Source: Macrotrachela quadricornifera (Eukaryota > Rotifera > Eurotatoria > Philodinida > Philodinidae). From it: 64,000 nt of DNA. Within the stretch, counting starts at the first letter, position 1; each line of letters opens with the position of its first letter. A model generated the notes under the pieces. That model saw nothing but the letters and a program-made list of their open reading frames with translations, did not search any database and was not told the origin of the DNA. A program made the position numbers and the translations under genes. Where the stretch lies: contig JAJEKB010021225.1 of NCBI GenBank assembly GCA_022393335.1, positions 1,335,151 to 1,399,150 of the forward strand, given 5' to 3'. Shown here piece after piece: positions 23,659 through 36,573 of this stretch.

Positions 23659-24479
23659 AGGAAATGTCGTTAACAATAGAGAAAGATGAAAGAAACGATA
23701 GACATACTATTGTTATTTGTCATAAAGCAAAAAAAGTTATCAGAACCGGTGCGAATATAACTGACATGTTTTTCTATATTTTATCTCTTGACATCAACGT
23801 TAAATTCTTCTTTTAGAGAATGCAGCTGTAACAGGAAATGGCATACATTTTTTTTTTCTCTTCTGATAGTTTGTACTAGAATGCATTCTTTACTTAACAT
23901 ATATATTATCTTCTATAGTCATTAGGGTTTCTTATTTGACAGGGAGTTTTATAAATATGATCATTTTTGAGTCATTAAAATTAATTAAGAGATAGAGAAA
24001 TGCGAAAAGAAAACATATCATAATGTCTTATCCATCATCAAAACATGGAATAATGATGATTATATATGTTAGAACAAAAAATAAACAATCGTATTATCAT
24101 AGTTTTTCATTTACAGTTAATAAAAGAGTGGGAATGTATGAACTTTATGAGACGAAGTGGGTTAGAAAGAACGACTATAAGAGAGATGAGAGCGAAAGCT
24201 AAGGGATGAAAGAAAAATAGCTTCTTATTGTTGTGACAGTCGTTTTTATTTCTTCTCTGTTAGAACGAGAGAAAAAAAAAAAGGAAATGGCACACTCGTC
24301 ATATACTCGTTTTTCTTTAACAAACATCAACATATACAAAATTGTCTCTATCTAACTATTCACACATTCACATTTTTTTCTAGGTAATATTTAATTCACT
24401 CAACTAGAAAAAATTATTATTTTTAAAAGGAAAAAAAAAAGAAGAATTTTTCTTAGAAATTATATTTCAAAAACAAAAG

Positions 24480-26336
24480 ATGATGAATTGTACAGCAGAA
24501 TTTCAAAAAAATTATTCTGTTACATTGTTAAATCATGCTCTTTATGATGATGCTGGTTCATGGTGGTGGTGGACTAATGTTATTGGTAAGAATATTTGTT
24601 TTTTTTTTTCTTACATGTCGGATAGTCCCTTTTTTTTCATGATAAAATATGCTTGACAAATTCGCATCTTATTATTTATGTTTTTATAAAGAACAATATG
24701 TCACTAAAATGACAATCGCTTCATTGATTTATTAATAAATAGACACTTTATTTTTTTTCTTATTAATTATAAACAAATGAAAATATATTTTTCTTACTAT
24801 AATAAACATCGAAATTATTTACAATAGTTTATACAGAAAAAAAAAAAGAACTGATCTGACTTTATTCATTTTTCGTTTAATAAAATTATCAAAAAAAGTC
24901 TTTTCGGATAATTGACATCATTATTTCATTTTGTAATGCCTTCAGGCTTTATAAAAGACATTGTAAACATCAAACTAAGAGGAAAATATATGTCCTAGAT
25001 ATTACTTATAAGCTTAAAAAGAATTTTTTTTTTTCTTCTTATATTTAAAATCAATCTTGACAGTTAATAAAAATGTTAGTTTTATCTTTTTCATTTAAAT
25101 AATAAAAAATAAAATATTGAATAGGTACATTATGTTTTGGTACAATTGGTTTAATTGGTAATGCAATATGTTTTTTAGTTGTACATCGTTGTTCATTACC
25201 TCAACATTCATTTGTTGAATATCTTCGAGCATTAGCTATATTTGATTTTATTTCATTAATATTTGAATGTAGTCAATCATTAAATGATTTATTTGTTTAT
25301 TTATTTTCAATAAATGTATTAAATTTTCGTTCATCATTAATATGTAAATTTTATGAATATACAAATCATGTTATAATATTACTTGCTTGTTGGACTATTG
25401 TTGGTTTAACATTTGATCGTTTAATACTTGTTTGTGATCCATTTTCAAAACAATGGCCGAATTTTTCTCGTCGAATATGTAATATTCATTGTGCAAAAAA
25501 AATTATATTTATATTAATTATTTTATCACTTATTATAAATATCCCATATTCATTATATCAAAAATGGGTATGTAAAAAACCTGGATATCAATATAGTGCT
25601 GCTTTTATTGGAAATTTATATTTAAATGAAACTCAAACAAATCATTGTATTGGTCAATGTCGAATATCATCCAATATGAATGATTTTACACGTTCATTTA
25701 TAGTTAAATGGAAAGTATATGTTTTTCATTTATGTTGTTATACACTTATACCGGCTATTATATTAATTGCTAGTAATACAGGTTAGTTTTGAATTTAATA
25801 ACAAAATTTTTCATAGATTTATTTTTCTAGCAATATTAAAACTTGTTCATACACCTCGAAAAATAGTTGGACAACAAAATGAACATATTCGATCAAAATT
25901 AACACTTACATTAACATTAGTATCAATAATGTTTTTAATATTATATTTTCCTCATGCAATTGTTGTTACATTATCATTAATTATGCCACATACAGATCTT
26001 CGATGTAATATTTCTTTATTTATAAGAATTCGTATATTAAGACGTTTAACTGAATTATTAAATGTTGTTGCATTAAGTATTAATTTTTTCTTATATATAT
26101 TAGGTGTTCATCATTATCGTTCAGGAGCAATACAAATGTTAGGTTTACATAATTTTAATGCATTTTTACCATATTTAACAGTTGAACATCGAAATTCAAT
26201 TGGATCAATACCGGCATATACAAATCAACAACATCGAAGAAATACTCAAACAGATAGTTCAAGTATAAAATTATTAAAAGTGATAAATAATGGTAGTCCA
26301 TCTATATCAGTATACAATAAACGTTTATCAAGTTAA
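24480..26336 (+). CDS. Class A (rhodopsin-like) GPCR, neuropeptide-receptor type
   Basis: Seven-transmembrane receptor of 422 residues in three exons (24480-24585, 25125-25781, 25831-26336; phases close). TM1 has the conserved GLIGNAICFLVVHR with its Asn. TM2 carries ALAIFDFISLIFE. The extracellular Cys before TM3 is in SLICKFYEY. At the end of TM3 the DRY motif is degenerate (GLTFDRLILVCDP). The long second extracellular loop has an NET glycosylation site and Cys pairs. TM6 follows RSKLTLTLTLVSIMFLILYF. TM7 reads ALSINFFLYILGVHHYR, where NPxxY is altered. The layout resembles bdelloid and other lophotrochozoan FMRFamide- or peptide-receptor-like GPCRs; the ligand is unknown. The start is one of two adjacent ATGs at 24480 and 24483. 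Intron 1 is 539 bp, intron 2 only 49 bp. Confidence 0.85.
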
Positions 26337-28020
26337 TTTAGTTGTTCTTTCTTTCTTTCTTTCTTTCTGTGATGTTTTCTCTTCTTTTTTTAAAATAAAA
26401 ATTCACATTTTTTCAGTGAAAAAAATCTCTATTAATGATAAGATATACCTTGACATATCTTTAATAAATGCTGATTTTATTCAATGAAAATTAATATTAT
26501 ATATTCTTATCGAAATAATTTATTCATTATATTAATTTTTGTTTAATCTATTTCATAAACTATTCAAATAAAATTGAAAAGAGAAAAATAAAAAAAACAG
26601 AATAAGTTCGTCTAATTTATTCAATTACGAAATATGTAATATCATTCAAATAAATCAATAAAACTATAATCATATTTTGAGATTATTATCTATAATTTAT
26701 TCTCAATAATATTCAAACGGCAAGACTATTTTTAACATAAAGATTATTAGATTAAACTAACAAATCCTTAGTTGGATTTGAGTGACATCTTTCGGATTAT
26801 TGTATCTATTTCGTTTCGTACATACTTCAAATATTTTTTTGTTGGGTCAGATACTGCAGACAAAATATTCCATTCTCGACGAAAAGTATCATATTGTTAG
26901 GCATATAAGCGTCTATATCAATGGGTTCTATCTTATCTCTCCGATTTATCAGTATCTAAGTTTTTCTTTCTTATTACAATAGAAGAGGTTCTTCAGATAA
27001 AAGTAACAAATTCCTCTATGATTACAATCCGATAGTCATATCTACGAAAAAAAAATGTCACCGTTCGATCTTTGAAAAATATTCATGATCATTATTCTCA
27101 AAATAATAACAAGTTACTGGAATATTTAATAGTAATGGTTGTAAATACTAATTTCAACTGCTGCATCTCAATGAAGATTTCTTATTATTAGAATTTTTTG
27201 TGTATTCATTAAATAATAATTAACTATTTACTTCTCGTACTAGTCTCAGGAGAATCACTATTAAAATAATCGTATGAATATTGTATTAGTATTCCAAATA
27301 TGCTAATAGTACGAGTTGATCGATCGAACGTTCTGTAAAGTAGTTTGGTTACATTAGACTACCATGAATAAAGAAGAGAATTGAATGATTTGAAAAATTT
27401 AATTTTTTTTTTCTTTTTTACAATGATATTGAATAGACAAGAGCGAAACCTATTTTTAGCATACATATTTATAAAAGAACATTTATTTTTTATTCGATAA
27501 TAAAAATAAAAATTATTTTAATTTGTCATATGATAAGGATTACAAATAATATATTCACAATTGTTCTCATTCATCAATAGCAATTCGAGGGTCTATTTCG
27601 TGCCTTTTTAGCACTTCGAAGTTCATTCATTTGACAAATTGATATTTATCTGTAGATATTAAAAAAAAAGGTTTTTCAAAACCTCATATTTTCAAGATCA
27701 TTTATGACTGCGCTTGTTTGATCTAGATACAAATATAAAGTTAAAACAATAAATCTGAATAAATTCGACAGTATTAAATTATTCTGTAATAAAGCGACAT
27801 CTATGAAAAATATATTATTTTCTTCATAATTTAAAAAATTTTGATTTTAAAAAAAAAACAAAATTTTTTTAAAATTTTTTTTTATAATAAATAAAATCCA
27901 AATTTTGATTGGTGTAAAATAAACCTTTAGAAAAAAAAGGTAACAATGGGAAAGAAAGAAAGAAAATGAATAATAAAATGCAAAGAAAACTTATTGTTTT
28001 TAAATTAAATCTATTTAAAA
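26337..28020. other. Intergenic GPCR-MINDY3
   Basis: AT-rich spacer, 1.7 kb. A TTTC tetranucleotide run lies at 26346-26368, just after the GPCR stop. A short inverted pair around CTCGTACTAG/CTAATAGTACGAG lies at about 27236-27315. No gene seen. Confidence 0.4.
26346..26368. repeat. TTTC microsatellite
   Basis: Five to six tandem TTTC units immediately 3' of the GPCR stop codon, in the likely 3' UTR. Confidence 0.85.
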
Positions 28021-29916
28021 ATGGTAACAAATACAAATTCATCATCAAATGAAATGATTAAATTACCATCAGAATTAATAAATATTGTTTGGGGAAATAA
28101 TATTGAAATATCAATATTTGACCGTTGGTCACAATCATTTCAATTTTCAAATGATGAAGCATCAGCATTAATTCAACATGAAGGTGGACCATGTTCAGTT
28201 TTAACAACAGTTCAAGCACATTTATTAAATGAATTAATATTTTGTACACGTTGTAAATATGATTGGCGTCAAGCATCATCAGATGAAATTGATTTACATT
28301 TTTTAAATGCACTTGTTTCAATATTACATTTATTATCATCATCAAATAAAAAAATCTATTTAGCTAATTTTAATCTTGATAAACAAAAAAAATTATTAAC
28401 ACATGAAGAATTTCATAAACATATTGAATTTTCATTAATTCAATCAAATATTGATTTAAAACAACAAATATTTTCACGTCTTAATATGTGGAAAAATTCA
28501 TATGGTGTTTTACTTTTTCTTTATTCATGTTTAATGACAAAAACAATTGATTTATTAAAAAAAGAAATTGATGATGAAACATCATTACCATTAATTGATA
28601 TTGCACATGGACATGGATCTCAATGTTTAACTAATTTATTAATAACTGGTTTTGCTACACCACATTGTTTTGATGGAGATAAAGATATTTCAGGTTTAAA
28701 ATTATATGGAATACGTCAACAAGCTTCAATTGGATTTTTATCAGCACTTGAAATGTATCATTTAATGGAAGTTGGATGGTATTTAAAAAATCCTAAAAGT
28801 CCTATTTGGATTATTGGATCTGAAACACATTTAACTGTTATTTTTTCAAGAGAACATGCACTAGTTGAATCAGATAATGAAACACCAACTAAAAAAGCAT
28901 TAAAAAGTAAGATATTTCTTTTGTTTAGTAAATTTCAGCTCTATACTATGATTTTGATACTTATAACTATCATTAGACGATTCAGCGTGGCTCAAAGTTC
29001 ATCTTCAAATCCTTATAAACCACGAACTCTTAATTTCGAGCTCAGTTTTTGTGACTAAAGTCTTGACGCTTAAACTTTGACATTTGATTTATTTATACTA
29101 GATGAGTATTACATTAAATTTATATTGTAGAAAAAAACCAACCGTTTTCACGCATTATTTTTCGAATAGGAAACTTAAATATAAATCAATATTTGGATAT
29201 TTTGTTATCTTCTTTTCGTTTGAGAAAAACAAATTGTAGATAAACTAAATGTATTCGTTTGATGTAGAAAAATATGTAAGGCAAAATAGAAGATCTCGTA
29301 TCTTTTGTGTTATTCTGCCAAGGAGCAGGAGTGTTGCTGACTTTAATACTTTATACATAAATATAAATTTAAATATTTTAGTATTTCATAAATATGATAC
29401 TGAAAAAAATGGTTTTATATCAAATTCTCTTCTTGAACAAGTTATAAATGAAATAATTCAATCATCAATATTAACAACATCTTTACCATCAATAAATCAA
29501 TTAAAACAACGAATGGATCCTGATAATTTACAAATAATAACTGAATCATCATTTTTACAAGAATTATTTCCTCAAGATAAAAATAAAAATTCTAATAATG
29601 ATCAATTTGGACCATTAAATGGAAAACCATTTGTTGTTTATCATTATAATGGTCTTTCAAGATCGAATAAAGATAAAAAAGTTCGTTATGCATCTGCTCA
29701 AGCTGTTATAACAGATTATGGATATGGAAATGACACACCTATTTCAGCTGTTGCACCAGTACAACCAGGTATTTTTTTTAAACCATGTTCTTCTTGCATT
29801 ATAAATATTTTTATTTTCTTTTAGGAACTTATTTACCAATAACAGGTGTATTGAGAACAAAATGGGCAACAATTGAATTAAAATGGGATGATGATGCTAG
29901 ACCATCTTTAAATTAA
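28021..29916 (+). CDS. MINDY3: MINDY3-type Lys48 deubiquitinase
   Basis: Orthologue of MINDY-3 (FAM188A/CARP), a deubiquitinating cysteine protease of the MINDY family, which trims K48-linked ubiquitin chains. Three exons: 28021-28906, 29382-29768, 29825-29916; phases close to 454 residues, near the human length. Key parts: ELINIVWGNN, FDRWSQSFQFS, the catalytic-Cys block HEGGPCSVLTTVQA (C58), MWKNSYGVLLFLYSCLMTKT, ASEPLID-like PLIDIAHGHGSQCLTNLL, GLKLYGIRQQASIGFL, and the catalytic His in PIWIIGSETHLTV (H270). The C-terminal part has an EF-hand-like FHKYDTEKNGFI, FTVYHYNGL-like FVVYHYNGLSRSN, and the end TKWATIELKWDDDARPSLN. Intron 1 is 475 bp. The Cys and His are both present, so an active enzyme is expected. 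Confidence 0.95.
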
Positions 29917-31014
29917 AACATTTATATAAAAAAAAAACGAATTTTTTATTATTCAAGAGACAATTTTCCAAAAGAAAAAAGAAAAGGATTTTTATGTTAA
30001 ATAGTATTTCGTTTATTGTCAACATTTTTGTTTCATCTTTAATCGATAAGATAAAATCATTAGGTTCCTTTCTCTTTTGTCTTGTTTTTATTCTTCAATA
30101 TGTTTGTTTTTTTATTTCTTTGAGAATGGATTCATTCCGTATATTTGTCATCAACATAGGATTTCGTTTTTTGTTTTTGTTTTTTTTTTATACATGATAT
30201 TATTTTAAAATAATATCATTGTCTCAAAACGATTTCATATAAACTTATTTAACATAACGAATTCTTGTTCTTCTTTTTTTTGGATTAAAAAGAATATTTT
30301 ATTTTAAATTAAAGATTTCATTTTCATTCCATTATTTTCTTTTTTATATATTAAATTTATTAATAATTAATTATCGATTATTTTTCTCATAAATTCAAAT
30401 AATCGATTATATTTTATTTTAGTAACGTACATTCCATTTCAACAAAATAAAGAATAAGATTTTCGTTTAAAATGAGTAAAAAAAATAAATATATAATTAT
30501 ATTTAATTAATAAATAAAATATTTTATTTTAGATTTCTATTTAAATAAATTTTATTTTTCCTTGACCTAAATTTAAATTCACACTAGAACATTCTCGAAT
30601 GATAGAATAATAAGTGACCTATATTATTATGAACAGAAACGAACGAACAAAAAAAAAAATGAACGTAACGTACTAATAACCCTATATATATAGAATTCTT
30701 TCTATTAATTGTTTTGTCATATATATATACGAGAAAAGTAGGATGACATAAGTATACTTTGTTAGTAATCTTTATTAGAATTAAAGAAGATAGTATAAAA
30801 AAAGGCTTTTCTTTAGAAACTATGAATGATTCATATTGTTGTAATGATTTCTTTTTTTTTTCTAGTTTGTTCTGTTATTCTTCATGCGACATTTGTTTTT
30901 TTCTTCCTTCTTCTTTTTTTTTTTTATTCTGTTCGTTATGTTTGTTCCCAACAACGTTTGTTCGTCTTACATTATTCATTATTATCTATTTATATTTTTC
31001 TAGAGCATATTTTA
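29917..31014. other. Intergenic MINDY3-CLOCK
   Basis: AT-rich with poly-T tracts and TATATA runs (30683-30733). Open frames across the T tracts (about 30759-31056) are hydrophobic artefacts. A probable 3' splice site at 31001-31003 just before the CLOCK start suggests that a 5' UTR or coding exon lies in this stretch. Confidence 0.4.
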
Positions 31015-34000
31015 ATGATAATGAACACAAGGTGTAAACGAGGACATTCAAAGTAAATTTAAAAAATAAATAAATAAATCATTATTTTATCTTTTTTTTT
31101 TAGCGAAGAGTCAAAACGTTCACCAGCAAAAAGGTGAAAGGAACATATTGTTATCTTTTAAAAATAAATAAATTTATTTATTTTCTATTTAAAAGAAAAT
31201 TTCGAAATGAAAATGAAAAACGTCGTCGTGATTTATTTAGTCAATTAGTTATTAATTTAGAAGATACACTTAATATTGATAATAATTCATTAACTGATAA
31301 TCAAACATCAACATCATCATCACCAACAAATAAATTAGATAAAGCATCAATATTACGTGAAACAGCTGATTATTTACGAAAACATCAACAAAATTTAACT
31401 GTACAATCAAATATATCAACAACAAATACTCGAACAAATGATATTTTAGATTTTTCTTGGAAACCATCATCAAGTATAATTCAAATTGATGAATGGATTC
31501 AAATAGCAATTCAAGTAAAGAAAAAAACAAACAAAATTTTAATAAAATGAAAAAAAAAATCTTTTTGTTTTTCTAAGTCAATGAATTGTTTTTTTCTTGT
31601 TGCAAAATTTGATTCATATAATGGTCAAATAATTTATGTATCACAAAATATAAGTTCATTACTTGATTATTCTCAAGTAAATATATAAAAAATAAATTTA
31701 TTTGATATATAAAAAAAAAATTTTTTTTCTAGAATGAATTAATAAATCGTTCATTATTTGAATTAATATTAGCACGTGATCATGATAAATTACGTGATTA
31801 TTTTTTAAAAGATCATAAAATTTTACAAACATGTGATGTTTCATGGAGACGTGCAACATCTAATGAATATGAACAGTGTACAATTATTGGAGCATTTAGA
31901 CAAAGTTTTTTATTTAAAATATATTTTATATTTAATAATATATATTTTCTTTTTTCTTTTTTTAGTTAATAAAAATAATGAAAAATATTTCATGTCAATT
32001 GTTAAAGTAAATACAGTAGATAAAACATTTATTTTAAATAATGATAATTCAATAAATGAATTTACAATTCGTTTAAATCCTCATGGAAGAATTATTCATA
32101 TTGATTCAAAGTTTATTTTATATTATTTTGATTTTTAAATAAATATTTTTTTTTTGTAGAACTCGATATTTACTTGGTTATAGTTCATATGAATTAATTG
32201 GTCATACATTTTTTGATTTTATTCATCCAGATGATTTACCTATTATGATTCGAGCACATCAATCATGTTTGTAGAATAAAAAAACAATTTTTTTTTAAAT
32301 GATTATTTAATTATTTAAGGGAAAGAAAATGGAAATGGTAAAAGTGAACCATATAGATTTTTAAATAAAGGTCAACAATGGATGTTTCTTCAAACAAATT
32401 GTCAAATTCAAGTTAATTCATGGACTGGAAAACCTGAAAGTTATATTTGTACAACAAATATTTTACCAAAGTATATTTATTGAAATTTTTTTAGTTTAAT
32501 TAGCAAAATAATTTAATAACACTTTATTTTCATTTTTTTCTTCCAAGAATGGTTTAGAGAAAAAAAACGTATCTTTTAGAATTTTTATTTCAAATTTTTG
32601 ATTCATACAGATTAGAGACTTGCAGGTTCATGTGTTTTTGGGCTCGAGATCGGTTGGATGTAGACCCGATATTTTTTTCCACCAATATCTGTCACTCTCT
32701 ATGTATATAGCAGATGAAGGTGTAAGATTTTTCATTTTATTAATACTTATATTATTTAGATCCGTAGATCATTACAAACTGGATATCAAGTGAAATTTAG
32801 AAATAGATCCGAGCTCGGTCGGCCTTTGGTCTGAACAGATCCACAGGTCTCTAATACAGATAGAAAAATGCTTGAAAAAACATTGTATATATTTTGGAAA
32901 ATTTCTGTCTTATCAATGAGATATCTTACACTAAAAAAATGTTACATCCAAGATTATCTATCAAGATCTTTATCTGCACAAAATTTTCGGTAAAACATTC
33001 GAAAATATGAATTTTTTTTTCCAAAAATGAATTTCTGCCGAAAATAGTATCTTGACCACATATTTTAGCAATCAGATTAATAAGAATCGTCTAAATGGAT
33101 AATATGTCAAATGTTGATTACTAGTAGTTGATTGATTTACAAAATAAGTACAATGTTAAGGTCCACCATTAAAAGATACGCTAAAAGAGCTCATTTTTTT
33201 AATAGGAAAACCATAGAAAAAAAATTCAACAATAAATAACTGATAGAGAATTAGTTTTTGGATGACCTTCTATTGAGGTTAAATTTTAAATAATTAGTTA
33301 ACCAGTGTTTCGTACATGACCTTCTGAAAGGACTGACGAACTTTTGTTCCCGCATGGCCTTCTATTTATGGAAGGGGTATAAATGATTTATATTTAATTG
33401 TTTTTTTAAACTAAATATGTTCACAATTAACTTCACTTATTTAAAATCTTCATATTATTCAAGCGAAAAAATATTTAATAGAATCTAGTATAAACATCAT
33501 TTCCTTTTAGTGAAATCTTTGTTTTTTTTTCTCTTTCTTGTTTGTCACAATAGAATACTTGAGACAACTCGAATTAAAAGAAGAAACGATTCTCTATAAA
33601 ATAGTAATTGGAAAAAAAAAATTTTATATTATGATACCATTCCGTGAAAAAATGAAAATTTAAAAGTGTTCCTTTCTTTATAAATTACCCGTTAGAATAA
33701 ATATTTATTTATTTTATCCTTAATTAGTTCAAATCATTCTCTACAAAAACAATTATCACGTGTATCAAGATCTTCTCAAGTGGCGAATTTTTCTAGTAAA
33801 TATTCTTTATTTTTACATATATTATATTATATAGAAATAAATAATCAATCTTAGAAAGCTCATTCTTTTATACAAATACAATAATATATGACATACAACA
33901 AATATTCTTTAGATCAGTTTCTCAAAAAGTTCACTTTTAGTTCGATTATTCTGTTACAATTCGTAGACATATTTAAGATAATGTAAAAAATTTTAGATTT

Positions 34001-35359
34001 ATACATCTTGTACTTTGCTGTAGTCTACCATTTGTTTGACATTTAATACGATGACTCATAGTAACTAGTAAAAATTTGAATAGAATGTTTTCCTTCCTAA
34101 AAAAATGCAGGGTGAAAAGTTCTACAATCTAAAGTTTATACTATTTATATAGTTTTTACTTCTATTCTATTTTAAGAAAGCATATTGAATAATAAAAATA
34201 AAATTCTAAAATGTTAAATATATAAAAAATTTCTTAATATAATTTAGTTGAATCTCCTCTAACACCAAATCCTCAAATACGAAATACTTCAACAGATACT
34301 CAGATAACAGTATGTTTTTTTATTTATCAAAATATAACTTTATTAGATTTTTTTTAAAATTATAGTCATTTTTATCTCATCTTGGAAATGATACATATCG
34401 AACAAATATTCGAGAAAAATTAAGTGAACGTAAATTATGTAAACAAGCTGAAATACGTGTAAGAGAAGAAGAAATTAAAGTTATTGAAGATATTATTCAA
34501 TTTATTAATGATTTTCAATCACGACATTCAACAAGACCAATGAATAGTACAATATACCTTCCATCAACAAATGAACCAATACAACAAACAAATAGAATTA
34601 TTCAAGAAGGTTAGAAATTTTATTAAATAACCCTGATGAATTTCTCAACTTTTTCAATTAGAAAAATAAAATACAAAGTTTTCTAGATTTCATTACAGCG
34701 TATCGAATGGTATATAAGAAAACAATTTTTTCTCGTACTTTCATGTCCTAAGGATATTTACATCTGTTATAGTAGTTATATATCATTCGATGCATTGTAG
34801 TGAACTCTAGAAAACTTTGCATTTTATTTTTCTAATTGAAAAAGTTGAGAAATTCGTCAGAGCCTTTTAGTTTATTTTTTAAAATTTTCTAGATCCTTTA
34901 AATCGAGTTAATAATATTGAAACAACTTATGATCAAATATTATTACAATCTCCATTAATGGGTCATATTGAAGAATTATCACCACGACCATCTCCAATAA
35001 TATCTCGTCATATGTTATCAACCGATAGTCAACATATAATATTAACAAGAGATGAAACAATAATGGATCCGTTAGTATGTTCATTATTTTCTCCTCAACA
35101 AGGAACATTTAGTATATCATCACCAATGACACCATATTCACTTCCATCACGTCCATCTCCACTGACACCAGCACCATTATCTGTTTCACCAACTCCAACA
35201 TCACCAACAAATAATAATTTAATTTCACCATCATCATCATCAACAACAACAACTTCTGCTACATCAACAATAACAACAAATTCAAATGTTCTTTCTACAG
35301 AACAATCATCAAGAAAATCATCTTTTAATCGTTCATTACCACATAGTCTTTTCTCATGA
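31015..35359 (+). CDS. CLOCK: CLOCK/NPAS2-type bHLH-PAS transcription factor
   Basis: Circadian transcription factor of the CLOCK branch; in animals it pairs with BMAL/CYCLE on E-boxes. Twelve exons: 31015-31052, 31104-31133, 31196-31514, 31578-31676, 31733-31904, 31966-32110, 32160-32266, 32320-32470, 33728-33795, 34248-34309, 34366-34609, 34893-35359; phases close to 633 residues. The bHLH has RKFRNENEKRRRDLFSQLV and LDKASILRETADYLRKHQ, matching the CLOCK pattern. PAS-A: MNCFFLVAKFDSYNGQIIYV and SLFELILARDHDKL. PAS-B: RLNPHGRIIHIDSKTRYLLG and FDFIHPDDL, then KGQQWMFLQTNCQIQVNSW. A charged helical stretch (KQAEIRVREEEIKVIEDII) and a Pro/Ser/Thr-rich tail follow; no long poly-Gln domain. The start is the first in-frame ATG after a likely 3' splice site, so an extra 5' exon is possible. 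Introns 8, 9 and 10 are long; 8 and 10 contain mobile elements. Confidence 0.92.
32605..32861. mobile_element. hAT-type MITE with 8-bp target duplications in CLOCK intron 8
   Basis: The element spans 32613-32853 (241 bp). It starts TAGAGACTTGCAGG, and the reverse complement of its end reads TAGAGACCTGTGG, the TAGRG-type terminus of hAT elements. It is flanked on both sides by the identical 8-mer ATACAGAT (32605-32612 and 32854-32861), and 8-bp duplications are the hallmark of the hAT superfamily. There is no coding capacity, so it must have been moved by a transposase elsewhere. Exact duplications suggest a fairly recent insertion. Confidence 0.88.
34633..34860. mobile_element. Inverted-repeat MITE in CLOCK intron 10, about 80-bp arms
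   Basis: CTGATGAATTTCTCAACTTT at the left is mirrored by AAAGTTGAGAAATTCGTCAG at the right. The arms run about 80 bp (34633-34715 and 34779-34860) with few mismatches around a short loop. Entirely intronic; no target duplication identified. Confidence 0.85.
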
Positions 35360-36337
35360 TTTTCATTTTGTATATAAACAGGATGATACTGTTTTCGTTA
35401 TCTTCCTTGTTAAATAAACATCGATTCAAATTTGTATTTTCATTATATTCTCATTTGAAGATATATGATTACATTGAATCAAAACGGATTGCATTAAAAT
35501 ATGTAACATTGACTTTGTTTTTCTTCTTGTATTTGTTAAACAATACTTGAAATATATTTGTTATGATTTCATGAGAAAAACATATGTTTTATTAAACATA
35601 TTACAAAATCAACATCATTTTCTATTACTTAATTTAGATAAATACTATTTAATATAATACAATACATTTATTTTCAGAACTCGTTAAGTTCGTCCCTCGC
35701 TATAGCATACATCTATGCTCCGTCGTCTGATATTCTCTCACATCATTTTCTGACTTTTAAATAGTCAGATGAAAAAATACACGCTCCGTGCAAGTTTACA
35801 CGATGGAGTATAGGCATCAGCTATAGCGCAGGACATCTTTAAGGAGTCCTGTCTTACATATATATCAAGTAAAATTTTCAATAAAAAAAAGTTTGTGTTT
35901 TTGAAAGATTTGTTCAAAAACTTATTTATATCATTATAAACACATTCATTCATGTGAATAAAATGCCATATACATTTAATAACATTTCTAAATGGATAAT
36001 ATCTCAGATTGACATTAAAAAAAAACTTATTCAATTAAACAATAATTTTAATGAAGAAAATAAATATAAAAAAATTAATATTGTAGTTACATGAATCTAT
36101 TATTTCATTATTAAATTATCATATATGAATTTTGTTCAAAAAACTTTCTTGCACTGCTAATTTAACACAAAATATAAGAAATGAACCAGGTAAATAATCA
36201 TATACATGCTTAATGGATAGAAGAGCATTTAATACATCATTAATTTTACAAGTGAGAGAAAATTTTTTTGACAAAAGTATTTTCATACTAAGGGTATATA
36301 AAGAGAGTGTAAATATCTTTCGAACAACAATAAAACT
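35360..36337. other. Intergenic with inverted-repeat element
   Basis: No gene supported. At 35675-35853 there are imperfect inverted arms of about 50 bp (left CGCTATAGCATACATCTATG, right CATCAGCTATAGCG), probably a small MITE. A minus-strand frame at 36119-36349 has no recognisable features. Confidence 0.4.
35675..35853. mobile_element. Small imperfect inverted-repeat element
   Basis: Left arm 35675-35727 and right arm 35800-35853 are reverse complements with scattered mismatches, including CGCTATAGC exactly. The loop is about 70 bp. No coding capacity. Confidence 0.6.
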
Positions 36338-36573
36338 ATGGATATACATGCTGATCTAGAATTAGAAATGAAGATATGTCGTGGAGAACTTCGAGTACTT
36401 CTACTTCATGAATTCCATCTGGGTCACAAAACAATAGAAGCAATAAGCAACATATCCGATACGATAGGCAAGGGTATGCTTTTCATTCGTACAGCGTGAC
36501 ATTGATTCAATCAGCTCAAAAACGAGAATTTCGAATTCGATGATTTACTTCATACTGGTAGACCACTAGAGGT
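36338..36573 (+). pseudogene. Mariner-type transposase N-terminal remnant
   Basis: Reads as the N-terminal helix-turn-helix region of a Tc1/mariner (mariner/SETMAR-like) transposase: RVLLLHEFHLGHKTIEAISN, then FIRTA, then NQLKNENFEFDDLLHTGRPLE, the last being the HSGRP-type linker before the catalytic domain. Two in-frame TGA codons fall between RTA and FNQL, one at the expected HWF Trp. The DDD catalytic part is absent; the frame ends soon after. A dead fragment. Confidence 0.75.

Larger units (their letters stand above)
21191..24479. other. Long AT-rich intergenic region
   Basis: About 3.3 kb without a supported gene. It has an AT-dinucleotide microsatellite at about 22838-22858, a GA run at 23638-23658 and many A/T homopolymers. 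Short frames here (about 23435-23816) are built from these simple repeats and have no domains. The last few hundred bases probably form the promoter and 5' UTR of the GPCR gene. Confidence 0.5.

Noticed and set aside
23435..23816. Open frames across GA and poly-A runs upstream of the GPCR
   Set aside because: Composition is simple repeat; no domain and no splice support.
30759..31056. Hydrophobic frames upstream of CLOCK as a small membrane protein
   Set aside because: Phe and Leu runs come from T tracts; the end overlaps the CLOCK first exon in another frame.
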